This document shows positions 31,764 to 39,828 of a stretch of DNA of 64,000 nucleotides, one piece after another. The stretch is taken from positions 79,134 to 143,133 of the forward strand of contig JAEXDQ010000020.1 of NCBI GenBank assembly GCA_023401595.1, read 5' to 3'. A program made the position numbers and the translations under genes. Source of the DNA: Spirochaetota bacterium (GTDB taxonomy: Bacteria > Spirochaetota > Spirochaetia > Sphaerochaetales > Sphaerochaetaceae). The notes under the pieces were generated by a model. That model was not told the DNA's origin, made no database searches, and was given only the letters and a program-made list of their open reading frames with translations. The number at the start of each line of letters is the position of its first letter. Positions within the stretch are counted from its first letter, which is position 1.

Positions 31764-33866
31764 TCACGAATAGAGGAACGATTCAATCTTGTCGGGAATC
31801 GATGAAGTCATCGTCTCAGGATGATAGCTTTCCGGCAATGCGTTGAGCATATAGACGCCATAGCCTTTGCGTACCACCCGGCTGTCCAGGATCAACACGA
31901 CGCCGGTGTCCATGGTGCTTCGCATCAGCCTGCCGAACCCTTGTTTCAGCTTCATGGTCGCTTCCGGCAACGCAAGGTGGAAGAAGCCGCTGCCCCCCTG
32001 GGAATCCAACAGCTCCTGCCTGGCCCGGAACACAGGATCGGAAGGGACGCGGAACGGCAGCTTGACGATCACGACCAGCCTGAGCGTATCACCGGGGGCG
32101 TCCACCCCTTCCCAGAAGCTGTCCGTCGCGAACAGGACGCTGTCCTTGTCCTCCTTGAACTGTTTCAACAGCTGGAACCGGTCCGACTCCCCTTGCGCCA
32201 GGAGGGTAAGGCGCTGTTCGGCCAGCACCGGCGCGACCCGTTCACGCACCATGGCAAGCATCTGATATGAGGTGAACAGCACTAGGGAACCTCCGCCAGC
32301 GGAAAGAATCGCCTTGCCGACCGTATCGCTCGCATATGCGATGAACGCGTCGCTTTCCGCCTCGGTGAACACAGGCGCGTCCTGCGGAGTCAAAAGCATC
32401 AGCCGGTGCTTGTAATCGAATGGAGACAGGAACGTAGCCTTCAAAAACTGCCGGCCGTTCGGCAAAGGCAGCCCTACCCTGCCCGACCAATACTGGAACC
32501 CGTCGTTCAAATCCAACGTGGCGGAGGTGCAGACGACCGTCGTCAGCTTCTCATACAAGGCCTGCCGCAGTCTTGGAGCGATGGACAACGGACTGATCAA
32601 TACCTCCACGACGCGAAGCTGGCCCTTCCCGTAGGTTTCGACGTTGAACCAGTGGACGTCATCCCCCCAATTGGAAAAGTCGATGAATTGACGAAGCACT
32701 TCCGCCGCGCCGTCGATACGGTGGGCGTGTACCCCCAGTTCGTGGAGCTTCCCCTCCAATTCTTCCGGTGCCTTGTTGTGTTCAAGCAACCGCACACAGC
32801 TGGCGGCCAACCGTCCGGCGGCCTCTTCCGTCTCCCGCGCAAGCCGTATGAAGTCGCCCAGCACCCTCTGGTGTTCCGGTTTGATCAATGCGGACGACAG
32901 CTTCTTGGACTGCATCCACGACAGCAGGTAGGTGTCGAAATTACCGACCTTTTCAACCAGCAGGGATATCTGGTCCAGAATACGGTCGACCAGTTCCGGT
33001 TCGGTGGAATACAGCGCGAGTTCCTCGATCAGATTCTTGTTGGCGCCGCGTTGCCTGCGGTTGAGGTATGAAATCTGACGGAGCATCTCCCTACCGCTGT
33101 AGACGCCGGTAAAAAAATCCGTCGCGTTTTTTTCAATATTGTGCGCTTCATCTATGATCAAGCTGTGGAACGAAGGAAGAATTGCCTCTTCGTCATACTC
33201 CATCTCGTCGTCCAAACGCATCCGCGCGTCGGTGAACAGCAAGTGGTGGTTGCTGACGAGAATCCGGGAATCGTTCGCCTTCTTGCGGGCTTTCATAAGA
33301 AAGCAATCCTTTGCATACGGACATTTGTAGCCGAGGCAGAAATCCGCGTCCGAACAGACGTCAAGCCACAGGTCGCCGGGGAGACGCCAATTGAAATCGC
33401 TGCGCAAGCCGGTGTCCGTATTCCTTGACCAGGCGACCAGACGCCCTATGTCGCTCGTAGGATCCTGAGCTAGCAACGCCGAGGCGGAAACGACCTCTTC
33501 GAGCCGATGCAGGCATAGATAGTTTCCACGGCCGACGACCAATGCAACGGGACATTCCTTGCCCAACGCCTTGAACAGCTGAGGAATATCTTTCTCGAAC
33601 AATTGCTTCTGGAGGTTGATGGTGGCCGTAGCGATAACGGTCCTGTCCTCAGGCTCTTCAAGCGCATGGAACAAAGCGGGTACGAGGTATGCGAAGGACT
33701 TGCCGATTCCCGTACCTGCCTCAATCGCTCCGAGCGCATGGTCCTCGTAGGCCTGCCTGACCATATCGGCCATCAATAGCTGCCCTTCTCTGTATTCATA
33801 CGTACCGAAGGTCCTGCTCAACACCCCACCTTCGTCGAATACGTCGTATATGTCATTCTTGGTCAA
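31764..33866 (-). CDS. dinG: DinG-like ATP-dependent DNA helicase
   Basis: XPD/Rad3-related superfamily 2 helicase of 700 residues, acting on DNA repair intermediates and R-loops. Walker A EAGTGIGKSF (about 48-57), DEAH box in IIDEAHNIE, and the late motif FGRLMRSTMDTGVVLILD. Between them CSDADFCLGYKCPYAKDC gives four cysteines for the iron-sulfur cluster of this family. No exonuclease domain is fused. The start is TTG at 33866, with AGGA 8 nt upstream, overlapping the response regulator gene by 14 nt; no ATG is near. Last gene of a tightly packed minus-strand operon. Confidence 0.88.
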   Translation of the reverse strand: MTKNDIYDVFDEGGVLSRTFGTYEYREGQLLMADMVRQAYEDHALGAIEAGTGIGKSFAYLVPALFHALEEPEDRTVIATATINLQKQLFEKDIPQLFKALGKECPVALVVGRGNYLCLHRLEEVVSASALLAQDPTSDIGRLVAWSRNTDTGLRSDFNWRLPGDLWLDVCSDADFCLGYKCPYAKDCFLMKARKKANDSRILVSNHHLLFTDARMRLDDEMEYDEEAILPSFHSLIIDEAHNIEKNATDFFTGVYSGREMLRQISYLNRRQRGANKNLIEELALYSTEPELVDRILDQISLLVEKVGNFDTYLLSWMQSKKLSSALIKPEHQRVLGDFIRLARETEEAAGRLAASCVRLLEHNKAPEELEGKLHELGVHAHRIDGAAEVLRQFIDFSNWGDDVHWFNVETYGKGQLRVVEVLISPLSIAPRLRQALYEKLTTVVCTSATLDLNDGFQYWSGRVGLPLPNGRQFLKATFLSPFDYKHRLMLLTPQDAPVFTEAESDAFIAYASDTVGKAILSAGGGSLVLFTSYQMLAMVRERVAPVLAEQRLTLLAQGESDRFQLLKQFKEDKDSVLFATDSFWEGVDAPGDTLRLVVIVKLPFRVPSDPVFRARQELLDSQGGSGFFHLALPEATMKLKQGFGRLMRSTMDTGVVLILDSRVVRKGYGVYMLNALPESYHPETMTSSIPDKIESFLYS

Positions 33867-35214
33867 TTTGATATTCCTGGAGCTTTCGATGCAGGGTCTT
33901 GCGCCCTATGCCAAGCACCTCCGCCGCTTTCGTCTTGTTGCCGCCGCAATGGGCGATCGTATTCACGATCAATTCCTTCTCCGCCTGTTGCAATGTGATC
34001 CCCACGGGAAGGCTCAGTTCCGCCTCGTTTTCCGCGCTGCTGATGGCGGGAGGAAGATCTTCAAGTTCAATCAGCTTCCCTCTGGCCATGACCACCGCGC
34101 TTTCAATGCAGTTGCGGAGTTCCCGGATATTTCCCGGCCAGTCGTATTTGTACAAAGCGTTCCGGGCGCGGTTGCTGAAGCCTTCGATCTGCTTTCCGTT
34201 CTCCGAGCTGAACGTCTGGAGGAAATCAGTCATGAGCAGGGCTATGTCTTCCTTACGCTCTCTCAGCGGAGGGACCTCTATCTGTACCACATTCAACCGG
34301 TAATACAGGTCTTCCCGGAAATTGCCTTTGGCGATCTCCTCCTGCAGGTTTCTGTTCGTCGCGCTGACGACACGGACATCCACGGAGATCGTGGCTTCGC
34401 CGCCCACGCGCTCAAAACGCTTTTCCTGTAGGACCCGAAGCAGCTTTACCTGCGTGGCGGCGTCTATCTCGCCTATCTCATCGAGGAATATGGTACCGCC
34501 GTTGGCAAGTTCGAAACGGCCTTTCTTCTGTGATATCGCACCGGTAAACGCCCCCTTCTCATGGCCGAACAGTTCGCTTTCCAGCAGGCTTTCTGTCAAG
34601 GCGGCGCAATGGACCTTCACGAAAGGCCCGTCGGCGCGGCTCGAAAGCTCATGGATGGCATCCGCGACCAGCTCCTTTCCTACTCCGCTTTCACCGGTGA
34701 TCAGTACGGACGCCTTGGTGGGAGCGATCTGCTGGACGACTTCCATGAGCCGGACAATCTTCTGGCTTTTCCCGATGATCCTGTCGTATTTGGTCCGTTT
34801 CTTCAATTGATCAAGTTCTTGCTGGAGCTGCTGGTGCTGATCATACAGATCCTTGTTTGCGAGGGATCTCTTGACAAGCATGTTCAGCCGGTCCAGATTG
34901 ACCGGTTTCGTCAGGAAGTCGACGGCGCCGTCCCGCATGGCGTCCACCGCGCTTTCAATCGTACCGTGACCGGTCAATATCACGACGGGCAACGTAGGAT
35001 AGGAACTGCTGATCCGCTTCAACAGGTCCTCACCGGACAGGCTGGGCATCCGCAAGTCGGAGACTACCAGATCGATGGGCTGAGTGTTGATGATGTTCCA
35101 AGCGTCGAGACCGTCGGAAGCCAGCACGCAGTCGTAGCCTTCCAGCTCGAGGTCCATCGCGAGCCCCTCGCGAATATTCTTTTCATCGTCAACGATCAGA
35201 ATCGTCCGCTTCAT
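33853..35214 (-). CDS. NtrC-family sigma-54-dependent response regulator
   Basis: 453 residues in three parts. Receiver domain 1-120 with DD (9-10), the phospho-acceptor Asp53 in VVSDLRMP, and the conserved Lys in LTKPVN. AAA+ domain with Walker A GESGVGKE (174-181), intact GAFTGA loop (221-226) that contacts sigma-54, and FLDEIGEID. Fis-type helix-turn-helix at the end (GGNKTKAAEVLGIGRKTLHRKLQEY). It should activate RpoN promoters. The start overlaps the kinase gene by 26 nt. The only RpoN-type promoter I recognise in the window is that of the sigma gene at 30.4 kb. Confidence 0.95.
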   Translation of the reverse strand: MKRTILIVDDEKNIREGLAMDLELEGYDCVLASDGLDAWNIINTQPIDLVVSDLRMPSLSGEDLLKRISSSYPTLPVVILTGHGTIESAVDAMRDGAVDFLTKPVNLDRLNMLVKRSLANKDLYDQHQQLQQELDQLKKRTKYDRIIGKSQKIVRLMEVVQQIAPTKASVLITGESGVGKELVADAIHELSSRADGPFVKVHCAALTESLLESELFGHEKGAFTGAISQKKGRFELANGGTIFLDEIGEIDAATQVKLLRVLQEKRFERVGGEATISVDVRVVSATNRNLQEEIAKGNFREDLYYRLNVVQIEVPPLRERKEDIALLMTDFLQTFSSENGKQIEGFSNRARNALYKYDWPGNIRELRNCIESAVVMARGKLIELEDLPPAISSAENEAELSLPVGITLQQAEKELIVNTIAHCGGNKTKAAEVLGIGRKTLHRKLQEYQIDQE

Positions 35215-36433
35215 CGGCGATCACCTCCGCATTGAGTTGTATATCTTTTGCGACGTCTTCGTTCCCCAAGGCGAGCCATTCCCCCTTGGGCACCGGCAGG
35301 GAAATGGTGAAACAGGTTCCTTCCCCGACCTTGCTGGCTACCGATATATCGCCTTCATGCTCCTTGACGACCTTGTATACGACAGTCAGGCCAAGACCGG
35401 TCCCCGCCGCCTTCGTGGTGAAATACGGTTCGAATATCTTGCCCAGGGTGTCCTCGGGGATACCGTGGCCGGTGTCGACGATCTTGATCAGCACATGGTT
35501 CCCGTCGAGCCGGGTGGTTACGGTCAGGACGCCGCCGGCGTCCATCGCGGACATGGCGTTGTTGATGATGTTCAGCAACGCCTGCTTCATCAGGTTTTCA
35601 TCCAGCTGGACCTTCGGGATGGAGCCGAAGTCCTGCAGCACCGACATGCCGTGGGCCTCGTACTCCGGACGAATGAAATCACAGAGTTCGCCAAGGAGCC
35701 GATTGAGGTTCTGTAGCCTCAGATGGACATCCATGGGCCGTACCGCGAACAGGAAATCCACGACGATACCGTTCAGACGGTTGATTTCCTCATCGATCAC
35801 ATTGATATATCGCGAAGCGTCCTGCAGGGTAAGCTCCCCGTTTCGTTCGAACGCCTTGCGCAGCAGCTGCAGATGGATTCCTATGGACGCCAGCGGGTTC
35901 TTGATTTCATGGGCGACTCCGGCGGCCATGGTGGTCATCGACGCGAGGCTTTCACTTCTCCTCAACCGGGATTCGGCGCGCTTGCGTTCCGTAATGTCGG
36001 TGAGCAGAATCAGTTCATAGACGCCGCCATTCTGTTTGGCGGCCTCGCCGGCGCATTTGAAAGAAGAGAGCGTTATGGTGATCGTCCGGGTCGTATCTCC
36101 CCGTTGAAAATGGAATTCATCGCTGGCCGTATTCTCCGCCCCCAATTCCCAGCACTCACGCAGATACGCGACCACATCAGGGTCTGAGATCAATTCATCG
36201 ACACGCACATCGTCATAGGAGCGGGGCCGGCGCATGGGTATCAGCAGTTTCGCGACGCTGTTGACATAGATCAGCTTGTGGTTGGCTTCCGTAAGGATGA
36301 CCCCGTCCCTCAACGAATCCAGCACGGCTTCATACAATTCGGTTTCAGCCAACTGCTTTTTGATCATGTTGGCGACCAGACGCGGGTCAAGCTGGTCGAT
36401 CTTGTTCAATGCGCGTTTGATCAGCTTGCTCAT
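35189..36433 (-). CDS. NtrB-like soluble sensor histidine kinase
   Basis: 414 residues without membrane segments, so it probably reads a cytoplasmic signal. A PAS-like domain (YEAVLDSLRDGVILTEANHKLIYVNSVAKLL, about 34-145) is followed by the HisKA region with phospho-His175 in MAAGVAHEIKNPLASIG and the ATPase domain: N box NIINNA, G1 DTGHGIPED, F box IFEPYFTTK, G2 GTGLGL. The partner is the NtrC-like regulator, whose gene overlaps its 3' end. The start overlaps the holB-like gene by 4 nt. Confidence 0.94.
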   Translation of the reverse strand: MSKLIKRALNKIDQLDPRLVANMIKKQLAETELYEAVLDSLRDGVILTEANHKLIYVNSVAKLLIPMRRPRSYDDVRVDELISDPDVVAYLRECWELGAENTASDEFHFQRGDTTRTITITLSSFKCAGEAAKQNGGVYELILLTDITERKRAESRLRRSESLASMTTMAAGVAHEIKNPLASIGIHLQLLRKAFERNGELTLQDASRYINVIDEEINRLNGIVVDFLFAVRPMDVHLRLQNLNRLLGELCDFIRPEYEAHGMSVLQDFGSIPKVQLDENLMKQALLNIINNAMSAMDAGGVLTVTTRLDGNHVLIKIVDTGHGIPEDTLGKIFEPYFTTKAAGTGLGLTVVYKVVKEHEGDISVASKVGEGTCFTISLPVPKGEWLALGNEDVAKDIQLNAEVIADEADDSDR

Positions 36434-37632
36434 TGGAGGTTCTCCTTCAATCGATAATATAGTCCCTCGATGGAAAGCTTTCGATTCTGATTGAACAACG
36501 CGGCACGATTGAGAGTCTCGCTGACCAATGCGGAAAGGCGCTTCGCCTTCGACGCCTCTATCCGGCCTGACAGGTATTCCTTCTCAAGGGAAAGCAGCAG
36601 TTCCCTGAACACATAGGCGTGCTGGCCGCTTTCATCGACCCAGGCGGCGAAAGAAGCGAGGTCTTCGCCCGAATACGGCTCTTCACCCAACACGCCGCCG
36701 AGGAAGCGCCGGGCGAGGGAGGCCGCCTCATGGCAGTCCAGTCCGCCGCAGGAGAGGAAATACGTCTCCAAGGAATCGTATTGACGTGGATCGGCAAAAA
36801 AACATTCCTGCAACAATCTGCCGCGCCCCTCCTCGGTGACCATCGGGAAATAATACTTGCGGACGCGGGACAGAATCGTCTGCATGATCCGCCCAGGATT
36901 TTCAGTAATCAAAATGTACCAGACGTTCTCCGGCGGCTCCTCAAGCATTTTCAGCAGGCTGTTACGGGCGCCTTCAGTAGCCTGCTCCAACGCTTCAATG
37001 ACGACGATGCGCGGCAAGCCGTCCATGGCTGTCAGCCCGGTCCATTCCTGTATCGCCCGGACCTGGGCGATGGATATGGAGGTATTCTTACGCGACGCCA
37101 CGAGCAACGGCTTCAACGCGGCGCGCAGATTCTTGACTATCTTGTCCACGGCGGCGGCCGATGCGCCGTCATCCAGATCGGACAGCTCCAGCAGAAGCTC
37201 GCTCGCCTGCGCCGCGGAATCGTAGGACGCCTGGTTTTTCTGAGCGGACTGATCCATCAGCGCTCCATGATATTGCAACAGCAGTATCCGGACGCTCCGC
37301 AGCAGGAACAACCGGCTCGCTTCGTTTCTCTGACGCTGGTAGTTGGACAAGGCGGTCTCGATGACGCTTTGATGATCCCTGGCCGATATGACGATCAGGT
37401 TCGTGTTTTCCAATTGCCGGAACGCTTGGCAGGAAGCGCAACGGCAGCGCTCCTCCCCTTTTGCCGTTTCAGTACGGCAAGACAGGACGCGGGCGAGTTC
37501 AAGGGCGGCCGTCATCCTCCCGCTGTACCGTGAGCCCACGAGCAAAGAGGCCTGAGGAAACAATCCCGCCGTTGTTTCCGAAGAAAACCGTTCAGCCATC
37601 CCGGCCTGGGTCCTTGCAAGTTCCCTGAACAT
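36430..37632 (-). CDS. holB: DNA polymerase III delta-prime-like subunit
   Basis: Clamp-loader AAA+ protein of 400 residues. The zinc-binding cysteines are in CRCASCQAF, and the region ATEGARNSLLKMLEEPPENV with LITENPGRIMQTILSRVRKY is the classic HolB/DnaX core (the SRC-like motif reads SRV). The P-loop is degenerate (VGSRYSGRM, no Lys), which suits the non-hydrolysing delta-prime rather than gamma/tau. Starts 1 nt into the cvpA stop and is followed with a 4-nt overlap by the kinase gene. Confidence 0.82.
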   Translation of the reverse strand: MFRELARTQAGMAERFSSETTAGLFPQASLLVGSRYSGRMTAALELARVLSCRTETAKGEERCRCASCQAFRQLENTNLIVISARDHQSVIETALSNYQRQRNEASRLFLLRSVRILLLQYHGALMDQSAQKNQASYDSAAQASELLLELSDLDDGASAAAVDKIVKNLRAALKPLLVASRKNTSISIAQVRAIQEWTGLTAMDGLPRIVVIEALEQATEGARNSLLKMLEEPPENVWYILITENPGRIMQTILSRVRKYYFPMVTEEGRGRLLQECFFADPRQYDSLETYFLSCGGLDCHEAASLARRFLGGVLGEEPYSGEDLASFAAWVDESGQHAYVFRELLLSLEKEYLSGRIEASKAKRLSALVSETLNRAALFNQNRKLSIEGLYYRLKENLQ

Positions 37633-38147
37633 TACACCAGTCCTGACACAAGGCCGATCGATTCAGGAACCAAAGGGCGAACGAGGCGGATCACGATCTG
37701 ACTCTGGTCGAACCAATGGGACAGGTCGAACAAGGTCTGCAAATCAAGCAGATAGATAATGACGCTCAATACGATGGCGGCTTCGACGACCCCCCAGAAG
37801 AAACCGAGCAGGTGATTGATCACATCTATACCGATCGCCTCCATGACGCCTTCCAGCAAATTGCCTACCAAACGCAACACCCCATATCCAATCAGGAACA
37901 AGACGATGAACACGATCATCACCGCGGCGAACTGAGGCAAGGACGGAAACGTCTCCATGATCAATTGGGAAAGTCGTCCAGTGAACATCAGCGACACGAA
38001 GAACCCTACGATGTACCCGGCGCTGCTGGCGAAAGAATCAGCGAAACCGGTAATGGCCCCCCCGATACCTCCGAACATGCACAACGCGAATACAATGATA
38101 TCCACCGAACTAAAATATACGGAACCTATGGTAAATCCCCAGTCCAT
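37632..38147 (-). CDS. cvpA: CvpA family membrane protein
   Basis: Inner-membrane protein of 171 residues with four hydrophobic segments; CvpA homologues are linked to colicin V export and envelope stress, but the molecular function is unknown. The start VDIIVFALCMFGGIGGAITGFADSFASSAGYIVGFFVSLM matches the family N-terminus. ATG at 38147 is set by AAGGAG 5 nt upstream; the frame runs open further up but without an SD. First gene of the cvpA-holB-kinase-regulator-dinG block. Confidence 0.82.
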   Translation of the reverse strand: MDWGFTIGSVYFSSVDIIVFALCMFGGIGGAITGFADSFASSAGYIVGFFVSLMFTGRLSQLIMETFPSLPQFAAVMIVFIVLFLIGYGVLRLVGNLLEGVMEAIGIDVINHLLGFFWGVVEAAIVLSVIIYLLDLQTLFDLSHWFDQSQIVIRLVRPLVPESIGLVSGLV

Positions 38148-38191
38148 GATCACTCCTTCACGTATGGAAAAACCAAAGACTCGACGTCGCG

Positions 38192-38220
38192 ACGAAAATA
38201 TACGGAAGGCATATTTTCGT
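38192..38220. promoter_or_regulatory. 10-bp inverted repeat upstream of cvpA
   Basis: ACGAAAATAT (38192-38201) and its perfect complement (38211-38220), 9-nt loop. The downstream arm on the minus strand contains TATATT, a good -10, with CGGACA 18 bp upstream, so the palindrome may overlay the promoter of the operon. Confidence 0.3.
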
Positions 38221-38389
38221 TGTCCGTTTCGAGCCGCGGCTTTTCCTCCTACGAGTATGCATCGCAAGAAAGAATACGCCATGGCGAGTCTTTCCCGCAA
38301 GTATTTCGCTCCCATGCCATTTTGCAGGCAGTCCGCCCGTCCTTATCCAACGCACCGAGCCTGCGCGCCGGCATACCGTCTCCATCCGG

Positions 38390-39508
38390 TCAAGTACCTC
38401 TTACTTCATTTTTCTTGAACCTGCAAGCCGACAGAAGAACGGCTACAATCCGTTCGGCGCCCTTCGTATCGGCTATACGGCCACAGGCCGCCGACATGCC
38501 GTCCCGGCGTCTAGCATCCTTCAGCAGCTCCAGCGACCGGTCGAGGAACAGCCGCGGAGAGGCTTCTTCCTGATACAATACCTCGGCGGCCCCCTCCCTG
38601 ACCAGTCGTTCCGCGTTGAGAATCTGATCCCCGCGGGAAGCTCCGGTACCCAACGGCAGCAGAAGCATCGGCTTCTTCAACGCCACCAGTTCGGACAAGG
38701 CCCCGGCACCCGCCCTAGAGACCACTACGGTGGCGGCGGCCAACAGATCGGGAAGCTCTTCGTTCAAATACGGAACGCATCTGTACCGGTCATGCTCGAC
38801 CTTCCTCCAGGTCTTTTCGCCGGTCTGATGGACCACGAACGCTTCCGAACACAGTCCGTCGAGATTTTCCCAGACCAGTTCATTGATCTGCAGGGCCCCG
38901 AGGCTGCCCCCAAGGACGAGAAGCAAGGGTTCTTCACTCCCGACGCCGAACAGCGTCTGGCCTTTTTCAGGATCCGCCGTCAGGATATCCGGCCTGACAG
39001 GATTTCCCGTTACGGACACCTTCTCCCGGTATCTGTCGGGCAGCCCCTCGGCCGCTTGCGCGGACGATACGCAGACTTTCGATACGAACCTCGCGTTGAT
39101 CCGCGTCGCCAGACCTACGGAAGCGTCGGATTCATGGGTGACCGAGGGAATCCTGAGCAGCCAAGCGGCGACGACCGGAGGTACTGAGACGAAACCGCCC
39201 TTCGAGAACAGTATGTCAGGCCGTTCCTTCGCCAGTATCACCAATGAACGCAATATCCCCCCCAGTATCCTGAAGAGATCGGTGAAGTTCCTGAAGGAGA
39301 AATATCGCCGTAGCTTTCCGCAGGGGATCCCGTAGCACCGAATGCCGGAGCCCCTGATCAGCGCCTGTTCCTTTTCGTCCTTCGATCCTATCCAGAACGC
39401 ATCGCACGATATGCCGCCGGCGGTCAGCTCAGAACGGAGTTCGTCCGCCACGACGAGGGCCGGGATAATATGCCCCGCCGTTCCACCTCCCGTATAGCAT
39501 ATCTTCAC
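38390..39508 (-). CDS. murG: MurG, UDP-GlcNAc:lipid I N-acetylglucosaminyltransferase
   Basis: Makes lipid II, the last cytoplasmic step of peptidoglycan synthesis, on the inner face of the membrane. 372 residues. GGGTAGHIIPAL (G loop 1) opens the protein; HESDASVGLATRINARF, VLGGSLGALQINE and the donor-sugar part SRAGAGALSELVALKKPMLLLPLG follow. GTG start at 39508 has AGGAG 8 nt upstream. It stands outside the usual mra/dcw cluster here, upstream of cvpA and divergent from secA. Confidence 0.95.
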   Translation of the reverse strand: MKICYTGGGTAGHIIPALVVADELRSELTAGGISCDAFWIGSKDEKEQALIRGSGIRCYGIPCGKLRRYFSFRNFTDLFRILGGILRSLVILAKERPDILFSKGGFVSVPPVVAAWLLRIPSVTHESDASVGLATRINARFVSKVCVSSAQAAEGLPDRYREKVSVTGNPVRPDILTADPEKGQTLFGVGSEEPLLLVLGGSLGALQINELVWENLDGLCSEAFVVHQTGEKTWRKVEHDRYRCVPYLNEELPDLLAAATVVVSRAGAGALSELVALKKPMLLLPLGTGASRGDQILNAERLVREGAAEVLYQEEASPRLFLDRSLELLKDARRRDGMSAACGRIADTKGAERIVAVLLSACRFKKNEVRGT

Positions 39509-39828
39509 GATACCGCTCCTCTCCTTTTTCTCAAATATAGCATATCAAGACGTCAGACGGAACCACCTCGCGACTTTGATTGAGTCAAAATGATACGATT
39601 GCACTCGTCCGTCGAAGATTCCTTCGTCGCTAAAAATTCGACCACAAGTATTCCCATAGGACAAACGGCTATGCATCGTCACTTTTTTTGAGTATACTTT
39701 GCCCTGTCGGAATTCGCGGGACGGATAGCTCCCTCGTCTTTCCCCCAACTTATTTATATACATATCGGAACATGCGTTGCTGATGGTTTCACAGATAGCC
39801 GCCATGATATGTGAAGAGAGCGTTTCCA
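39509..39828. other. Divergent intergenic region murG/secA
   Basis: 320 bp, AT-richer than its surroundings. It holds the murG promoter and, for secA, a possible -10 TATACT at 39693 with no clear -35. An open frame running leftwards through it (39841 to 39545) has no SD and no recognisable product, and I do not accept it as a gene. Nothing else can be named. Confidence 0.45.
39534..39542 (-). promoter_or_regulatory. murG extended -10 promoter
   Basis: Minus strand TGCTATATT with TGn extension; transcription would start about 20 nt before the GTG start of murG. Confidence 0.45.
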
